Assembly (NCBI GenBank): GCA_031291175.1
Contig: JARLJO010000060.1
Coordinates: 1 to 64,000, forward strand
Direction of reading: 5' to 3'
From: Gammaproteobacteria bacterium
GTDB lineage: Bacteria > Pseudomonadota > Gammaproteobacteria > DSM-16500
Length of the DNA stretch: 64,000 nt
This document shows positions 9,457 through 18,475 of the stretch, piece after piece. The position numbers were made by a program, and so were the translations under genes. Each line of letters starts with the position of its first letter. Positions within the stretch are counted from its first letter, which is position 1. The notes beneath the pieces are model-generated. The model did not search any database. It was not told where the DNA came from and saw nothing but the letters and a program-made list of their open reading frames with translations.

Positions 9457-9681
9457 TCAAAATTCTATGCCGTTTAAATTGGGCATACTGATATCACAGA
9501 ACACCACATCCGCCATAAAATGGGGAGCGCCGAATCTTATTAATGCTTCTTGTGCACTGACGGCAATACGGACGTTATCTCTGTCTTCAAGGAAATGGGG
9601 TTGTTCGCTATGAGTCTGCATTCCGTGCATATCAATGTTCCACTTTGAAATTTGTCTGTTGTAAACTCTACTACTTACCAC
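9457..9681 (-). pseudogene. Truncated receiver-domain remnant
   Basis: The 74-codon frame contains the central part of a response-regulator receiver domain: an alpha-1/beta-2-like segment (NVRIAVSAQEALIRF), then VVFCDISMPNLNGIEF, where the Asp is the usual phosphoacceptor position. The protein stops right after this motif and so lacks the second half of the fold. The N-terminal first strand with the acidic pair is also missing or replaced. It lies immediately upstream of the MHYT kinase. I read it as a decayed regulator rather than a functional gene. Confidence 0.6.
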
Positions 9682-10063
9682 TCCCTTCTAGCTGATTTTT
9701 AAAATCGAAAAAATCATAACTATGCTAGGTAATGGCAGATGGATAATGAATACATTTATTAAGACGCAGATCACTTCTTACAATCCCATGCTACTGATTA
9801 AAAAGCAAGAATTTTACACATGCGCCATTTATTTTTGATCAGCTTAACTTTATTTGGTCTTTTGTCTAACAGCGGAAAAACGGCTTTCTGTAGGATAGAT
9901 CCATATGAGATGGCTACTGGATAGATTCATTCATTTCACAAAAATGAATGAAAAAAAGATGGCAGATCAGGCTCTCGTCTGACTGTCGTAGCCCTGCTAA
10001 CCAAGCCACGACAATCAGGGAGCGTAAGCTAAAAATCCTTGCCAGCTTAAGGATTCCATTCAA

Positions 10064-10933
10064 TCAAGCGACTTCTGTTACCAATTCCAATTTATCCAAT
10101 ACATGTTGCGGCAAATGAAATGCACTAACATGGATAGCAGGATTATAGTATCTCGTTTTAAATGGCTGATTATTGTAACGCAAACGAATGGTGTCGATAG
10201 ACAATTGTCGATAAGCTTTATTGTCAGTCGCCCATGCTAGCGTCATGAAACCACCGATGTAGGTGGGGACACCCGCAAGATAAAACCAAGAGTCCTCATA
10301 TAAACTGCTTAAACGACGATGCGTGCCTTCAAACTCCCACTCTTGTAAAAAGGAAGCGCCGTTTTGACTACTGATAATACCATTCGCACTTAGGCAACGC
10401 TTAGCATGACTGTAAAAATCATCGGTAAACAAAATTTCGCCTGGTCCAATGGGATCTGTGGAATCGGTAATAATAATATCAAACTTTTCTTTACACTTTC
10501 GAACAAAATCCATGCCGTCTGCAATCACCAAATTCAAACGAGGATCAGCGAAAGCACCATCTGAAATCGAGGGCAAGTACTGCTGGCTCATTTCAACCAC
10601 TGCCGCATCAATCTCAACCATCGTGACATGCTCGATGGTATTATGCTTTAAGACTTCACGTAAAATACCGCCGTCACCACCGCCGATAATTAATACGCGC
10701 TTTGCAAAGCCATGCGCCAATACAGGAACATGCACCATCATTTCATGATAAATAAATTCATCGCGCGTTGTGGTTTGGATAACGCCATCCAAAGCCATCA
10801 CACGACCAAATTGTTTGTTTTCAAAAATCACCAGATGCTGATGCGCTGTTTGATTTTCAAATAAAATATTTTCGATTTCAAAACGTTGACCGTAATGTTC
10901 GAATAGGGTTTCGTTATACCAAGGCTTGTTCAT
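10064..10933 (-). CDS. speE: Spermidine synthase
   Basis: The enzyme transfers an aminopropyl group from decarboxylated S-adenosylmethionine to putrescine. The 289-residue protein shows the family signatures: WYNETLFEHYGQ at the N-terminus, the glycine-rich SAM-binding motif LIIGGGDGGILREVLKH, and DSTDPIGPGE, which bears the catalytic Asp. The ATG at 10933 is preferred over 10957 because GAGG lies 8 bases upstream. The start overlaps the end of speD by 20 bases, so the two are translationally coupled and form the usual two-gene polyamine operon. Confidence 0.95.
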   Translation of the reverse strand: MNKPWYNETLFEHYGQRFEIENILFENQTAHQHLVIFENKQFGRVMALDGVIQTTTRDEFIYHEMMVHVPVLAHGFAKRVLIIGGGDGGILREVLKHNTIEHVTMVEIDAAVVEMSQQYLPSISDGAFADPRLNLVIADGMDFVRKCKEKFDIIITDSTDPIGPGEILFTDDFYSHAKRCLSANGIISSQNGASFLQEWEFEGTHRRLSSLYEDSWFYLAGVPTYIGGFMTLAWATDNKAYRQLSIDTIRLRYNNQPFKTRYYNPAIHVSAFHLPQHVLDKLELVTEVA

Positions 10934-11420
10934 AGGTTGATCCTCTCTTGTATTCATTCACATAAATATTTTTTGGGTTGAATGCTTTTTGTAATACGGG
11001 CAGTGACTTGTTCGGTTCACAACCGCCGCACATAAAAACATCTAACGCAGCAAATCTGCGCTCAGGCCATGAGTGAATACTGATATGCGATTCCGCTAAA
11101 ACAGCAACACCACTGATACCACCATTCGGTGTGAAATGATGCAAATGAATATGCAATAAGGTCGCGCCGCACGCGGTAACTACCTCGCGCAAAGCGTTTT
11201 CAACAATAGATAGATTATCCAGATGGCTTGCTTCCCACAGGTCAATAATTAAATGTCGACCAGCGAATTTAATGCCTTGGTGTTCAATGAAATAATCTTT
11301 TTTTTCAACGGGTGTTAAGTGGGGAGCAGACTTGTAAGCTTTGTGATTTGAGGCTTCGAGGTAACGATCAGGAAAATCAGAGCTGATTTCCTGCTTTAAT
11401 ACACTATCGAGTTTGTTTAT
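10914..11420 (-). CDS. speD: S-adenosylmethionine decarboxylase proenzyme, possible AUA start
   Basis: This supplies the aminopropyl donor for SpeE. The self-cleavage motif is clear (AESHISIHSWPE; cleavage before the first Ser gives the pyruvoyl group), followed by the usual FMCGGCEP segment. It is longer than class 1b enzymes (about 120-140 aa) because of an N-terminal extension of about 45 residues. No ATG, GTG or TTG stands at a good distance from the strong GGAGGG at about 11424-11429. The codon 7-8 bases downstream is ATA (11420-11418). The open frame also reaches a TTG at 11459, but that codon has no ribosome binding site. The start is therefore uncertain. The gene overlaps speE. Confidence 0.88.
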   Translation of the reverse strand: MNKLDSVLKQEISSDFPDRYLEASNHKAYKSAPHLTPVEKKDYFIEHQGIKFAGRHLIIDLWEASHLDNLSIVENALREVVTACGATLLHIHLHHFTPNGGISGVAVLAESHISIHSWPERRFAALDVFMCGGCEPNKSLPVLQKAFNPKNIYVNEYKRGSTYEQALV

Positions 11421-11592
11421 GGCGGCACCCTCCAAATAAATAAAATTAATGAACTGCAAGTTTTATCATATCTATTTATTGGGTGCAAGAATTTTTACGG
11501 ACACAAATTTGAAGTAACGAGCAAGAATAAAACGGATCATTTTAAAAAAGATACCGAGATTGATAAAACTCAATATCTTTTTTGCTAAGGTG

Positions 11593-12246
11593 CTATTTAG
11601 GCTTTGCCACGATATAAATGCCAACATTGTCGCGACAATGGTTTGCTGGTCTTTGGCTATTTAGCCACATATAATCGATTGTATCACGGGAGATCACTGT
11701 CACATTACAACAGGAATCGGCAAAAACAATTTCGTCTTTCTCCGATGTTGCGCCTTTACGAAAACCTTTTGCGACAATCCAGTGACGACTAAAACCAACC
11801 AGGGTAGGTGTGCCTCTTTTCAAATTATCCACGATCAAATCGGTTGTGACTCTTTGGCCTGAATCAACACTAAAGCCGTGCCCACTCAACCAGTTTTCAA
11901 CTTGTGATTCTGTTGTGCCGCCATCGTCGCCTGTTTTTGCTCCCATTTCTGCGGCGATACGCATCTCAGTCGTACGATTCATTTCTCTTGGACTCAGCTT
12001 TCCGTAATAACTCATTAGCGTCATAATAGCAGCAGGGCCACAGGTGTAATTGGTTGTTTGATGATAGCTCTTACAATTTAGTGCAATGGATTCTTTGTTA
12101 GGCTCTGCACAATCTTCACTGGAACGTATTTCTTCTGTTGTCAATGTGATAGATTCACTCTGACGGGCAAATGATGAAGACATACTGAACAAACACGCAA
12201 ATAAAAATGATATGAAACAAATTGATTTCATAGTGTTTCTAGTCAT
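11593..12246 (-). CDS. Secreted C39-like papain-fold peptidase
   Basis: The 217-residue precursor has a signal peptide (about residues 5-28, ending SSFA-RQ). It carries C39-family features: the catalytic Cys in TTNYTCGPAA, the His in GFSRHWIVAKGF and an Asp in the following strand (FADSCC). In bacteriocin exporters this fold removes double-glycine leaders, but here it is a free-standing exported protein without an ABC partner, so the substrate is unknown. The ATG at 12246 has GGGAGG only 4 bases upstream. The internal ATG at 12231 would also give a valid signal peptide. Confidence 0.8.
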   Translation of the reverse strand: MTRNTMKSICFISFLFACLFSMSSSFARQSESITLTTEEIRSSEDCAEPNKESIALNCKSYHQTTNYTCGPAAIMTLMSYYGKLSPREMNRTTEMRIAAEMGAKTGDDGGTTESQVENWLSGHGFSVDSGQRVTTDLIVDNLKRGTPTLVGFSRHWIVAKGFRKGATSEKDEIVFADSCCNVTVISRDTIDYMWLNSQRPANHCRDNVGIYIVAKPK

Positions 12247-12275
12247 GCTTCCTCCCTTTAGATCGCCGTTAATAA

Positions 12276-12368
12276 ATTGACTGGGGTCCTGTCAGGGTAG
12301 GTTTACTTTTTTCGTGTTCATCAATTCCGCGCGTAAAAAGCAAGCCTACCCTGCCGCCCCGTTTTTTT
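12276..12368. repeat. Dispersed palindromic repeat, family A
   Basis: The segment begins with TTGACTGGGGTCCTGTCAGG, then 'gtaggtttactttttt', a variable loop, 'aaaagcaagcctaccctgcc' and 'ccccg' with a T-run. The arms pair with each other. Near-identical elements lie at 22596, 29730 and 56265, and partial ones at 5661, 49097 and 60009. Confidence 0.8.
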
Positions 12369-12382
12369 AAAAAAATATTTTT

Positions 12383-14770
12383 TTAAAACACCATCGAAAT
12401 CCCTAAAGTCATTGTATTCTGACTTGCCGTGCTATGCGTACCCGCTTCCAATTGCTTAAACCTACCATAATCTTGCTCATGCTCATACTCCGCAAACAGA
12501 TTCAATCCTGGCATTAAGCGATAATAAGGTCTTATGATATAACGCATCTGATTTAAGCCGCTTCCAATGTCCGCCCGTGTTACCGTTTTTGATGCCAAAA
12601 TACTTCGCACACCTGTTCTGATAAAAAAGTTGTTCGTGATTTGTGAGTCACGCGATAACTCCACATCCAGCTTGAGACTGCCACTATAAAAATAAGTCCG
12701 TACATTAGTATCAATAAAATAAGGCATCAAGCCTTCAATCCCGAAACCCGGCTGCCAGTAAGGCGTTTTAGCCGGGCGATAGAAATAATTTACCCCACCC
12801 TTCACCGCCCAAAATTGATCTAGCAGATGCCAATAAAAAATATCCAGATCGGCATTTTGCACCGTACCTTTATCCATCTCAGCATCATTGGCATAGAGTT
12901 CAAGTTTATTAAAGTCTCGACCATATAACCCTTTAAATGTAAGCTTTTGGGCATCATGATAAGGGTCTTCACCCACATCTAAAAAATTCGCGAGAAATAT
13001 TCCCATTTGATGCGCCATCGGATGATGAACAAACGCAACATCAATAGGCCGGAGTTCATCTACTCGGACAATGGGACGATTATTAAGAGCAGTATTTTTT
13101 AAAACGTGTTGCGGCTTCGCCTGATCATGAATGATTTCAATCAAGGTAGTGTATTGAAAGACACGCGCCATACCAGACATCATGTGATACAAAAGATGAC
13201 AATGAAACAACCATTGGCCACTGGCATCTGTATCCACATCTGCTGTTACCGTTGCACCCGGAGGAATATCAATGGTGTGAAGCAAAGGATCATGGCTTCC
13301 ATGACCATTCCGCAAAATAAACCAATGTCCATGCATATGCATAGGATGATGCATCATAGAAGGGTTAGTGAAAATAAAACGATAACGCTTACCTGGCAAT
13401 AATGCGATGGGTTTTGCGTTATACTCAGGCACACCATTAATAAACCAAATATAGCGATCCATATAGCCAAATAACTCCATTCGTATTACCTGAGTAACAG
13501 ATTTATCAGGATCATTGGTTTTGGTCGCCGCAACAAGATTTTGATATTTCGTACCAAACGTTTTGTCATTGTCAGCTGTGTGAAACGATGATGACCTATC
13601 ACCATGAACCGAAGGCTCAGTTGGCATAGCCATATTCATAGAGGACATATCCATCTTTGTCGACATATCACCCATCATGATTGACATCATTTGTCGGGTA
13701 ACAGGTAACGGTTCAGGAAACGGCGTGACGCGCTTTTCATTAATGAGTTGATGGGCATCTGGCAAAAGCGCACCCCAGGCTGCTCCTACTGTATCTTGTG
13801 ATTCCGCATAAATAACGTAAGGATCGTTTTTTTCAATCTTGACTAACACATCGTAAGTTTCACCGGGTGCAATGGTAAAGTCATCCACCGCATAAGGTTT
13901 CACATTATTCCCCTGAACTTGCACGACTTGCATCACTGTTCCTGGTATTTTGACATGAAATAGCGTACTTGCACCTGCTCCAATAAACCGCAACCGAACG
14001 ATGTCACCCACTTTCACGCGCCCCATCCACGGATGCGACTTTGGATGTCCATTTAATAAAAAAGCATCGTAAGCCACATCACTCATATCATAAATACTCA
14101 TGCGCATTTGCTGCATCATCTTATAGTCATCTTTCAATGCGACACGATCGACGGCAGATGCATTTCGATAATCATGAATAAATTTAAAGAGTGATGGCTG
14201 AAGCGGAAAGTTGGGTCCGTAGTAATCCCCTTCTTTTTTCAGGTTCGCTAAAATTTGATTGGGGTGTGTATTACTCCAATCCGATAAAACAATAGGATAG
14301 TCTTTCGTATAATGATAAGAAGGCTTTACTTTAGGATCAATGATTAACGCACCATACAATCCCAACTGCTCTTGCAAACCCGCATGCGCATGATACCAAT
14401 AAGTGCCCGACTGTAGCGGTGTAAACTGGTAATGAAAAATCTTGCCGGGCTGAATACCGTGTTGCGTAATACCGAGAACACCATCCATTTGCCAGGGAAG
14501 CAAAATACCGTGCCAATGCACGGCTGTCTCTTCATTGAGATGATTGATGACATTAATGGTAACCTGATCCCCTTCCGTTAAATGTAAAACAGGCCCGGGA
14601 ATTTGATTATTGATAGCGATAGCTGTTTTTGCTACACCGCCGAAATAGACTGTTTTATAGCTTACCGTCAAATTGATAATACGCTGAATGGCAAAACAGT
14701 TTTGCATTATCAATACTTGACTGATAACTACAAAATAAAGAGCAAGCCTATTCCATTTTGCTTTTTTCAT
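12383..14770 (-). CDS. Multicopper oxidase (CopA-like) fused to CopB-like outer-membrane barrel
   Basis: Residues 1-27 are a signal peptide. A three-cupredoxin multicopper oxidase follows, with the copper ligands HWHG, YHAHAG, HPMHMHGH and HCHLLYHM all visible, and a Met-rich stretch near residues 365-385 (SIMMGDMSTKMDMSSMNMA) typical of copper-resistance CopA. After about residue 590 the chain continues into a roughly 205-residue segment resembling CopB. It has alternating beta-strand character, conserved features such as GFGIEGLMPYF and DIGSGLNQMRYIIRPYY, and a terminal Phe as expected for outer-membrane barrels. CopA and CopB are normally separate genes. ATG at 14770 is preferred to the TTG at 14782. 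Confidence 0.88.
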   Translation of the reverse strand: MKKAKWNRLALYFVVISQVLIMQNCFAIQRIINLTVSYKTVYFGGVAKTAIAINNQIPGPVLHLTEGDQVTINVINHLNEETAVHWHGILLPWQMDGVLGITQHGIQPGKIFHYQFTPLQSGTYWYHAHAGLQEQLGLYGALIIDPKVKPSYHYTKDYPIVLSDWSNTHPNQILANLKKEGDYYGPNFPLQPSLFKFIHDYRNASAVDRVALKDDYKMMQQMRMSIYDMSDVAYDAFLLNGHPKSHPWMGRVKVGDIVRLRFIGAGASTLFHVKIPGTVMQVVQVQGNNVKPYAVDDFTIAPGETYDVLVKIEKNDPYVIYAESQDTVGAAWGALLPDAHQLINEKRVTPFPEPLPVTRQMMSIMMGDMSTKMDMSSMNMAMPTEPSVHGDRSSSFHTADNDKTFGTKYQNLVAATKTNDPDKSVTQVIRMELFGYMDRYIWFINGVPEYNAKPIALLPGKRYRFIFTNPSMMHHPMHMHGHWFILRNGHGSHDPLLHTIDIPPGATVTADVDTDASGQWLFHCHLLYHMMSGMARVFQYTTLIEIIHDQAKPQHVLKNTALNNRPIVRVDELRPIDVAFVHHPMAHQMGIFLANFLDVGEDPYHDAQKLTFKGLYGRDFNKLELYANDAEMDKGTVQNADLDIFYWHLLDQFWAVKGGVNYFYRPAKTPYWQPGFGIEGLMPYFIDTNVRTYFYSGSLKLDVELSRDSQITNNFFIRTGVRSILASKTVTRADIGSGLNQMRYIIRPYYRLMPGLNLFAEYEHEQDYGRFKQLEAGTHSTASQNTMTLGISMVF

Positions 14771-14823
14771 GATGAAAACCAATAATAGAATTAAATTAAA
14801 AAATACAGAAAAAACGAAGCTGC

Positions 14824-15396
14824 TTATTCTAAATGATTTTCAATACGCCGATCAGGAATAACCCACATCAAAGCCACCAAAATAAAAAGCGTATAAGCAA
14901 TCCAGGGCTTAACAAATGCCAGCGGGATAGCTAAAAGATAAATCAACACAGACAGCCCACCTTTCACGTCCTTACCAACCGCTTTGGCGAGAATCGAATC
15001 GGGATCTTGAGTCACAACGAGCACACGCGTTAATATACTATAAGCAATAGCACAAAATAAAAGAATCACACCATAAACAGCGACAGGCAATGAGGCATTC
15101 ACATGCTCATCCATCCAGCGAGTCGCAAAAGGAATTAACGATAACCAAAAGAGCAAATGCATATTTGCCCAGAGTATGCGGCCATTGATTCGCTTTACTG
15201 GCTGAAAAAGATGATGGTGGTTATTCCAATAGATAGCCACAAAAACAAAGCTGATGACATAGCTGAAAAATACGGTTAAGGCGGGTTTTAATGCCGACAT
15301 GTCAGCGCTTTCTGGCACTTTTAAATCGAGCACCATGATCGTAATAATAATAGCGACCACACCGTCACTGAAAGCTTCTAAACGTCCTTTATTCAA
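14824..15396 (-). CDS. TMEM175-family (DUF1211) potassium channel-like membrane protein
   Basis: The protein has six hydrophobic segments and the family signature at its N-terminus, RLEAFSDGVVAIIITIMVLDL, which in TMEM175 channels forms the pore-lining first helix. Bacterial members are K+-permeable tetramers. A frame opening at 15414 exists, but its first codons contain the GGGAGG that serves the TTG at 15396 (6 bases spacing), giving a start of MNKGRLEAF. It lies downstream of nothing obvious and is followed by the multicopper oxidase on the same strand, about 50 bases beyond its own upstream side. Confidence 0.85.
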   Translation of the reverse strand: MNKGRLEAFSDGVVAIIITIMVLDLKVPESADMSALKPALTVFFSYVISFVFVAIYWNNHHHLFQPVKRINGRILWANMHLLFWLSLIPFATRWMDEHVNASLPVAVYGVILLFCAIAYSILTRVLVVTQDPDSILAKAVGKDVKGGLSVLIYLLAIPLAFVKPWIAYTLFILVALMWVIPDRRIENHLE

Positions 15397-15697
15397 CGAC
15401 TGCCTCCCTAGCAAATTCGCTTAGACTCTCCACATTGCCTAAAGTACGTCAGAGCCACTTTGGCTTTTCGATACTAGCATTATAGTGGCATGAATCTATA
15501 AAACTTGCAGTAACGGAGACCCAACTAAATCATCTTGGGAAATGAAACACCTACCACAGCCCCTAATAAATTGATTTAAATAGAAATTCTTTCAACAACG
15601 AGAGACATCACTGCTCTTAATGCCAGCATTGATTAATTTACTGTTTACTTTTTACTCATTGTTAAGTAGAATCCGCGATAACAATAACAAGGACACA

Positions 15698-16243
15698 ATG
15701 ATATCCATGCCTAATTATTATAAAATTCTGGGTCTAGAGCCCTCTGTAGACGACTCTCAAGCCATTAATAACGCCTATCAAGCGAAAGTTGTCGCCCTAA
15801 CAGCGATTGACGCGTATAGCTGCAAGGCGGTGACGCTTGTCGAAACAAAATGGCAGATTACCTTGCCACTACTTATCCAATGGAAAAATCTGTCACAAGA
15901 TGCTAAAGAGTGGAGAGAATTTCTCCATGAATATAAGAATGATAGCTCAGCAATCAAACTCGTTAGTGATGAAGTAAAGAAAAGAATTTGCGAATTGAAT
16001 ACCGATGTATCCGATGAGGCATTACTCACTACAATTTATAAGACATTTACAGAGTTGGAGCAAGAACTCGAAAAAAAACTGCGGGAGTTAACACAATTAA
16101 GAACCGCCCATTCTGTTTTATTCTACCCAACCCAGAGATTACCATACCAACAGTATTGTCTTTTCTTTAAGACAGTTCATGATAGCTTGCCAGAAACTAT
16201 GTTACCAGAACTCACCCAATTAATAGTAAGTTATACTTTGTAA
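15698..16243 (+). CDS. Hypothetical protein with J-domain-like N-terminus
   Basis: ATG at 15698 has AAGGA 4 bases upstream, and a second ATG follows at 15707. The open frame from 15620 has no ribosome site. Residues 4-33 (NYYKILGLEPSVDDSQAINN then AYQAKV) closely follow helix I/II of a DnaJ J domain. The HPD tripeptide needed to stimulate Hsp70 is absent, and the sequence diverges afterwards into a helical region ending LPELTQLIVSYTL, which recalls the end of an F-box-like helix. It could be a degenerate J protein or an effector mimic. Its stop overlaps the convergent 673-aa gene by 13 bases. Confidence 0.65.
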   Translation: MISMPNYYKILGLEPSVDDSQAINNAYQAKVVALTAIDAYSCKAVTLVETKWQITLPLLIQWKNLSQDAKEWREFLHEYKNDSSAIKLVSDEVKKRICELNTDVSDEALLTTIYKTFTELEQELEKKLRELTQLRTAHSVLFYPTQRLPYQQYCLFFKTVHDSLPETMLPELTQLIVSYTL

Positions 16244-18252
16244 GCATTAGAATTATCTTTTTCTTGCGCAGGAACTGGCATCACTTTTCTCAGTTCTGCT
16301 TGTGTTCGCAATAAATTCAATAATTGCTGTGGTCGTTCTTCAATGGCTTTTGACACAACATCCAATACTTCCTTCACTGTAGTGTGCTCTTTCTTTTTTG
16401 TTTGTAATTCTGTAGTCACTTGCCCCAAACGAGTCTGAGCGAGAAGATCTTCTCCCGTAAATAATCCTTTTGCAATTGCGTTTGTGCTATTTTTTAGAGT
16501 AGGGTCTTTGGCTTTTGACGCTGCATCAGCGCCACCCTCACCGGGCTGCAAAACATTAATCCGTCGCTCCAACACCTCAATCTCACTCGTTAATCTATGA
16601 TCCTTCTCTTGCAAAGTCGATTTCCTTTTTTCCAAGTCTTCCATATCCAGTATAGCGACTTCAATATGCTGTAACCGTTTATCAGCATCCAAATATACAC
16701 CCGGCTGATGAGAGGCTATATGAAATAGCGCTTTTGATATCTCAAACCTTTTTTCAGTTGAGTTTGCGTTATATCGGTCTCTTAAATTTTCTAGTTGAAC
16801 AGCATGGTCACTCCAAACTTTATAGGCAATATCAGGATGTTCAAAACCCAGATTGTCCGCGAGCTTTTGATATAATTCAGGGCCCTGACCTTTTGCAAAC
16901 TGAATCTCGCCACCAATACGATGAATAAAAATATCCTGTAATGTTGAACCCGCAACAATGGATGGCGGAGGAGTAGCGCCCGGAGGAAATGCTGGTATAT
17001 CAATTTGCACATTGGTTCCCACAGACAAATATTTATCTAATAGCTCAGCATCACCCTTTCTCGCCGCTTCCATTGTTTTGTTCCACAAAGTGACCCCATC
17101 CATGCGAATGACCTGGCCTGTTTCATCTCTGACATCAAAACTGCTTTTGAAAAGAGCGGCTTTATACGCTGCATGAATCTCAGGAAACATACGTTCATTT
17201 TGACCATACAAAAGACCCGCAGTATCAACAACGGTTCTATCAACGCTTAATGATTCCAGATTTGCTCCTTTTGGATTAAACAAAATAGCCTGAATATCTG
17301 GCGGGGTATTTTGTAATAAACTGGACGGAAGGTATTGGCCCATGACCGCATCTTGTTGAAGCTGCTTTATGAATGCAGCAAAATTGGAATCGACCATACT
17401 CATAATCATGGTTTGACGATCTAATGCATTACCTGCTTCAGGCTTTTTACCTAACATTGCGTCTACGCCCAGTTTTTGCGCGGTAAAAATAGTAGGCTGA
17501 CCATCAATTTTTTTCAGCATGGTTGTACCAGCGACAATCGTCTTCCAGGCTTCATAAGCAATCATGTTTTTATACTGTTCGATTGCATCAATGGCCGCAT
17601 CGCGATTGGCCTCGCTTAACGTATTGTCGTTTGCGATTGCTGACTGAAACGCCGTATAACTTTCCATTTTCGCTTGATAAAGCAACGCGGCACTATTTAT
17701 TTCATTAAGCCCGTCTGCCATCTCGCCATATTCAGCATCATGAACGGCGAAAGCACTTGCCGCACGCGCTTTTTCTTCTGGCGAGGATTTTTGTCCATTC
17801 AGATTGATCATTTCTATTTTGCTGGCTAGCACGGCCGATTCTTTTGGATGGGGATCACGATGATATTGCACATCTGTTGTTTCACGTTTCACATGCTCTG
17901 TTAGCAGTTGATCAGCAAGGCTCATCTCAAGATTAACGATGTTATATTTATTATTATTGAGAGCGGCAATCGATTCACGGAGTTTCGTTTCGACTGAAGT
18001 ATAACGAGAAGCAAATTTATCATCCAGTACAACACTGATTGATAAAATATCTTTGACATTATCAGAGAGGTCTTTGTGACTCCAGGTAAAAGGTTGGGCT
18101 CTACCGGGGTTTAAAGGAATGGCTTCTTTTGTTTGATCAAGCGTCATGCGCATATTAGCTGCTTGCTCTGAGACTCTACTCTTCAAAAGCTGAGCGAAAA
18201 AGCGCTCAGAGATTTCTCTTGTAAGACCATCAAATTGGCGCGGAGATGACAT
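16231..18252 (-). CDS. Large hypothetical protein, 673 aa, coiled-coil C-terminus
   Basis: I recognise no family. The start ATG at 18252 is served by GGAG 7 bases upstream, and the apparent TTG start at 18264 lies inside that site. The protein is soluble and highly helical. The stretch at about residues 540-590 (DMEDLEKRKSTLQEKDHRL onwards) is a coiled coil, and another lies near 615-650. No signal peptide, membrane segment, catalytic motif or EExxE tail is seen. Together with the 977-aa gene at 19538 it flanks the secreted esterase. Both look like lineage-specific, possibly translocated proteins. Confidence 0.72.
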   Translation of the reverse strand: MSSPRQFDGLTREISERFFAQLLKSRVSEQAANMRMTLDQTKEAIPLNPGRAQPFTWSHKDLSDNVKDILSISVVLDDKFASRYTSVETKLRESIAALNNNKYNIVNLEMSLADQLLTEHVKRETTDVQYHRDPHPKESAVLASKIEMINLNGQKSSPEEKARAASAFAVHDAEYGEMADGLNEINSAALLYQAKMESYTAFQSAIANDNTLSEANRDAAIDAIEQYKNMIAYEAWKTIVAGTTMLKKIDGQPTIFTAQKLGVDAMLGKKPEAGNALDRQTMIMSMVDSNFAAFIKQLQQDAVMGQYLPSSLLQNTPPDIQAILFNPKGANLESLSVDRTVVDTAGLLYGQNERMFPEIHAAYKAALFKSSFDVRDETGQVIRMDGVTLWNKTMEAARKGDAELLDKYLSVGTNVQIDIPAFPPGATPPPSIVAGSTLQDIFIHRIGGEIQFAKGQGPELYQKLADNLGFEHPDIAYKVWSDHAVQLENLRDRYNANSTEKRFEISKALFHIASHQPGVYLDADKRLQHIEVAILDMEDLEKRKSTLQEKDHRLTSEIEVLERRINVLQPGEGGADAASKAKDPTLKNSTNAIAKGLFTGEDLLAQTRLGQVTTELQTKKKEHTTVKEVLDVVSKAIEERPQQLLNLLRTQAELRKVMPVPAQEKDNSNAYKV

Positions 18253-18475
18253 AAGGCGCTCCAAGTATCCATTTATCTTATTATATACCTTTAAGGATAG
18301 TCCAAAATTAAACTTTCGCGATAAAAATGCTAATTAAAATTCAACTCATTGTTTTACCTTGATAAAAATTTTTTTTTGCGCTTGATTATTGAATTTTCAG
18401 GTATAGTAGAAAAATAACATTGCGTTGCAAAATAACCTATTTGTTTCTTATATGTCACTCTAAAGGACCACTATC

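Noticed and set aside
9389-9613. Plus-strand frame over the receiver remnant
   Set aside because: It is antisense to the receiver motif and the kinase start; no coding signs.
9960-10030. Imperfect inverted repeat after speE read as a small RNA
   Set aside because: It may act as the speE terminator, but pairing is interrupted and there is no T-run or promoter; no RNA gene is claimed.
16200-16243. F-box in the J-like protein's last residues (LPELTQLIVSYTL)
   Set aside because: Only the final helix-like part resembles an F-box and the protein ends there; not enough for a domain.
18352-18475. T-rich run upstream of the esterase taken for a terminator or phase-variation tract
   Set aside because: No stem precedes the T-run, and the tract is short; probably ordinary AT-rich promoter DNA.
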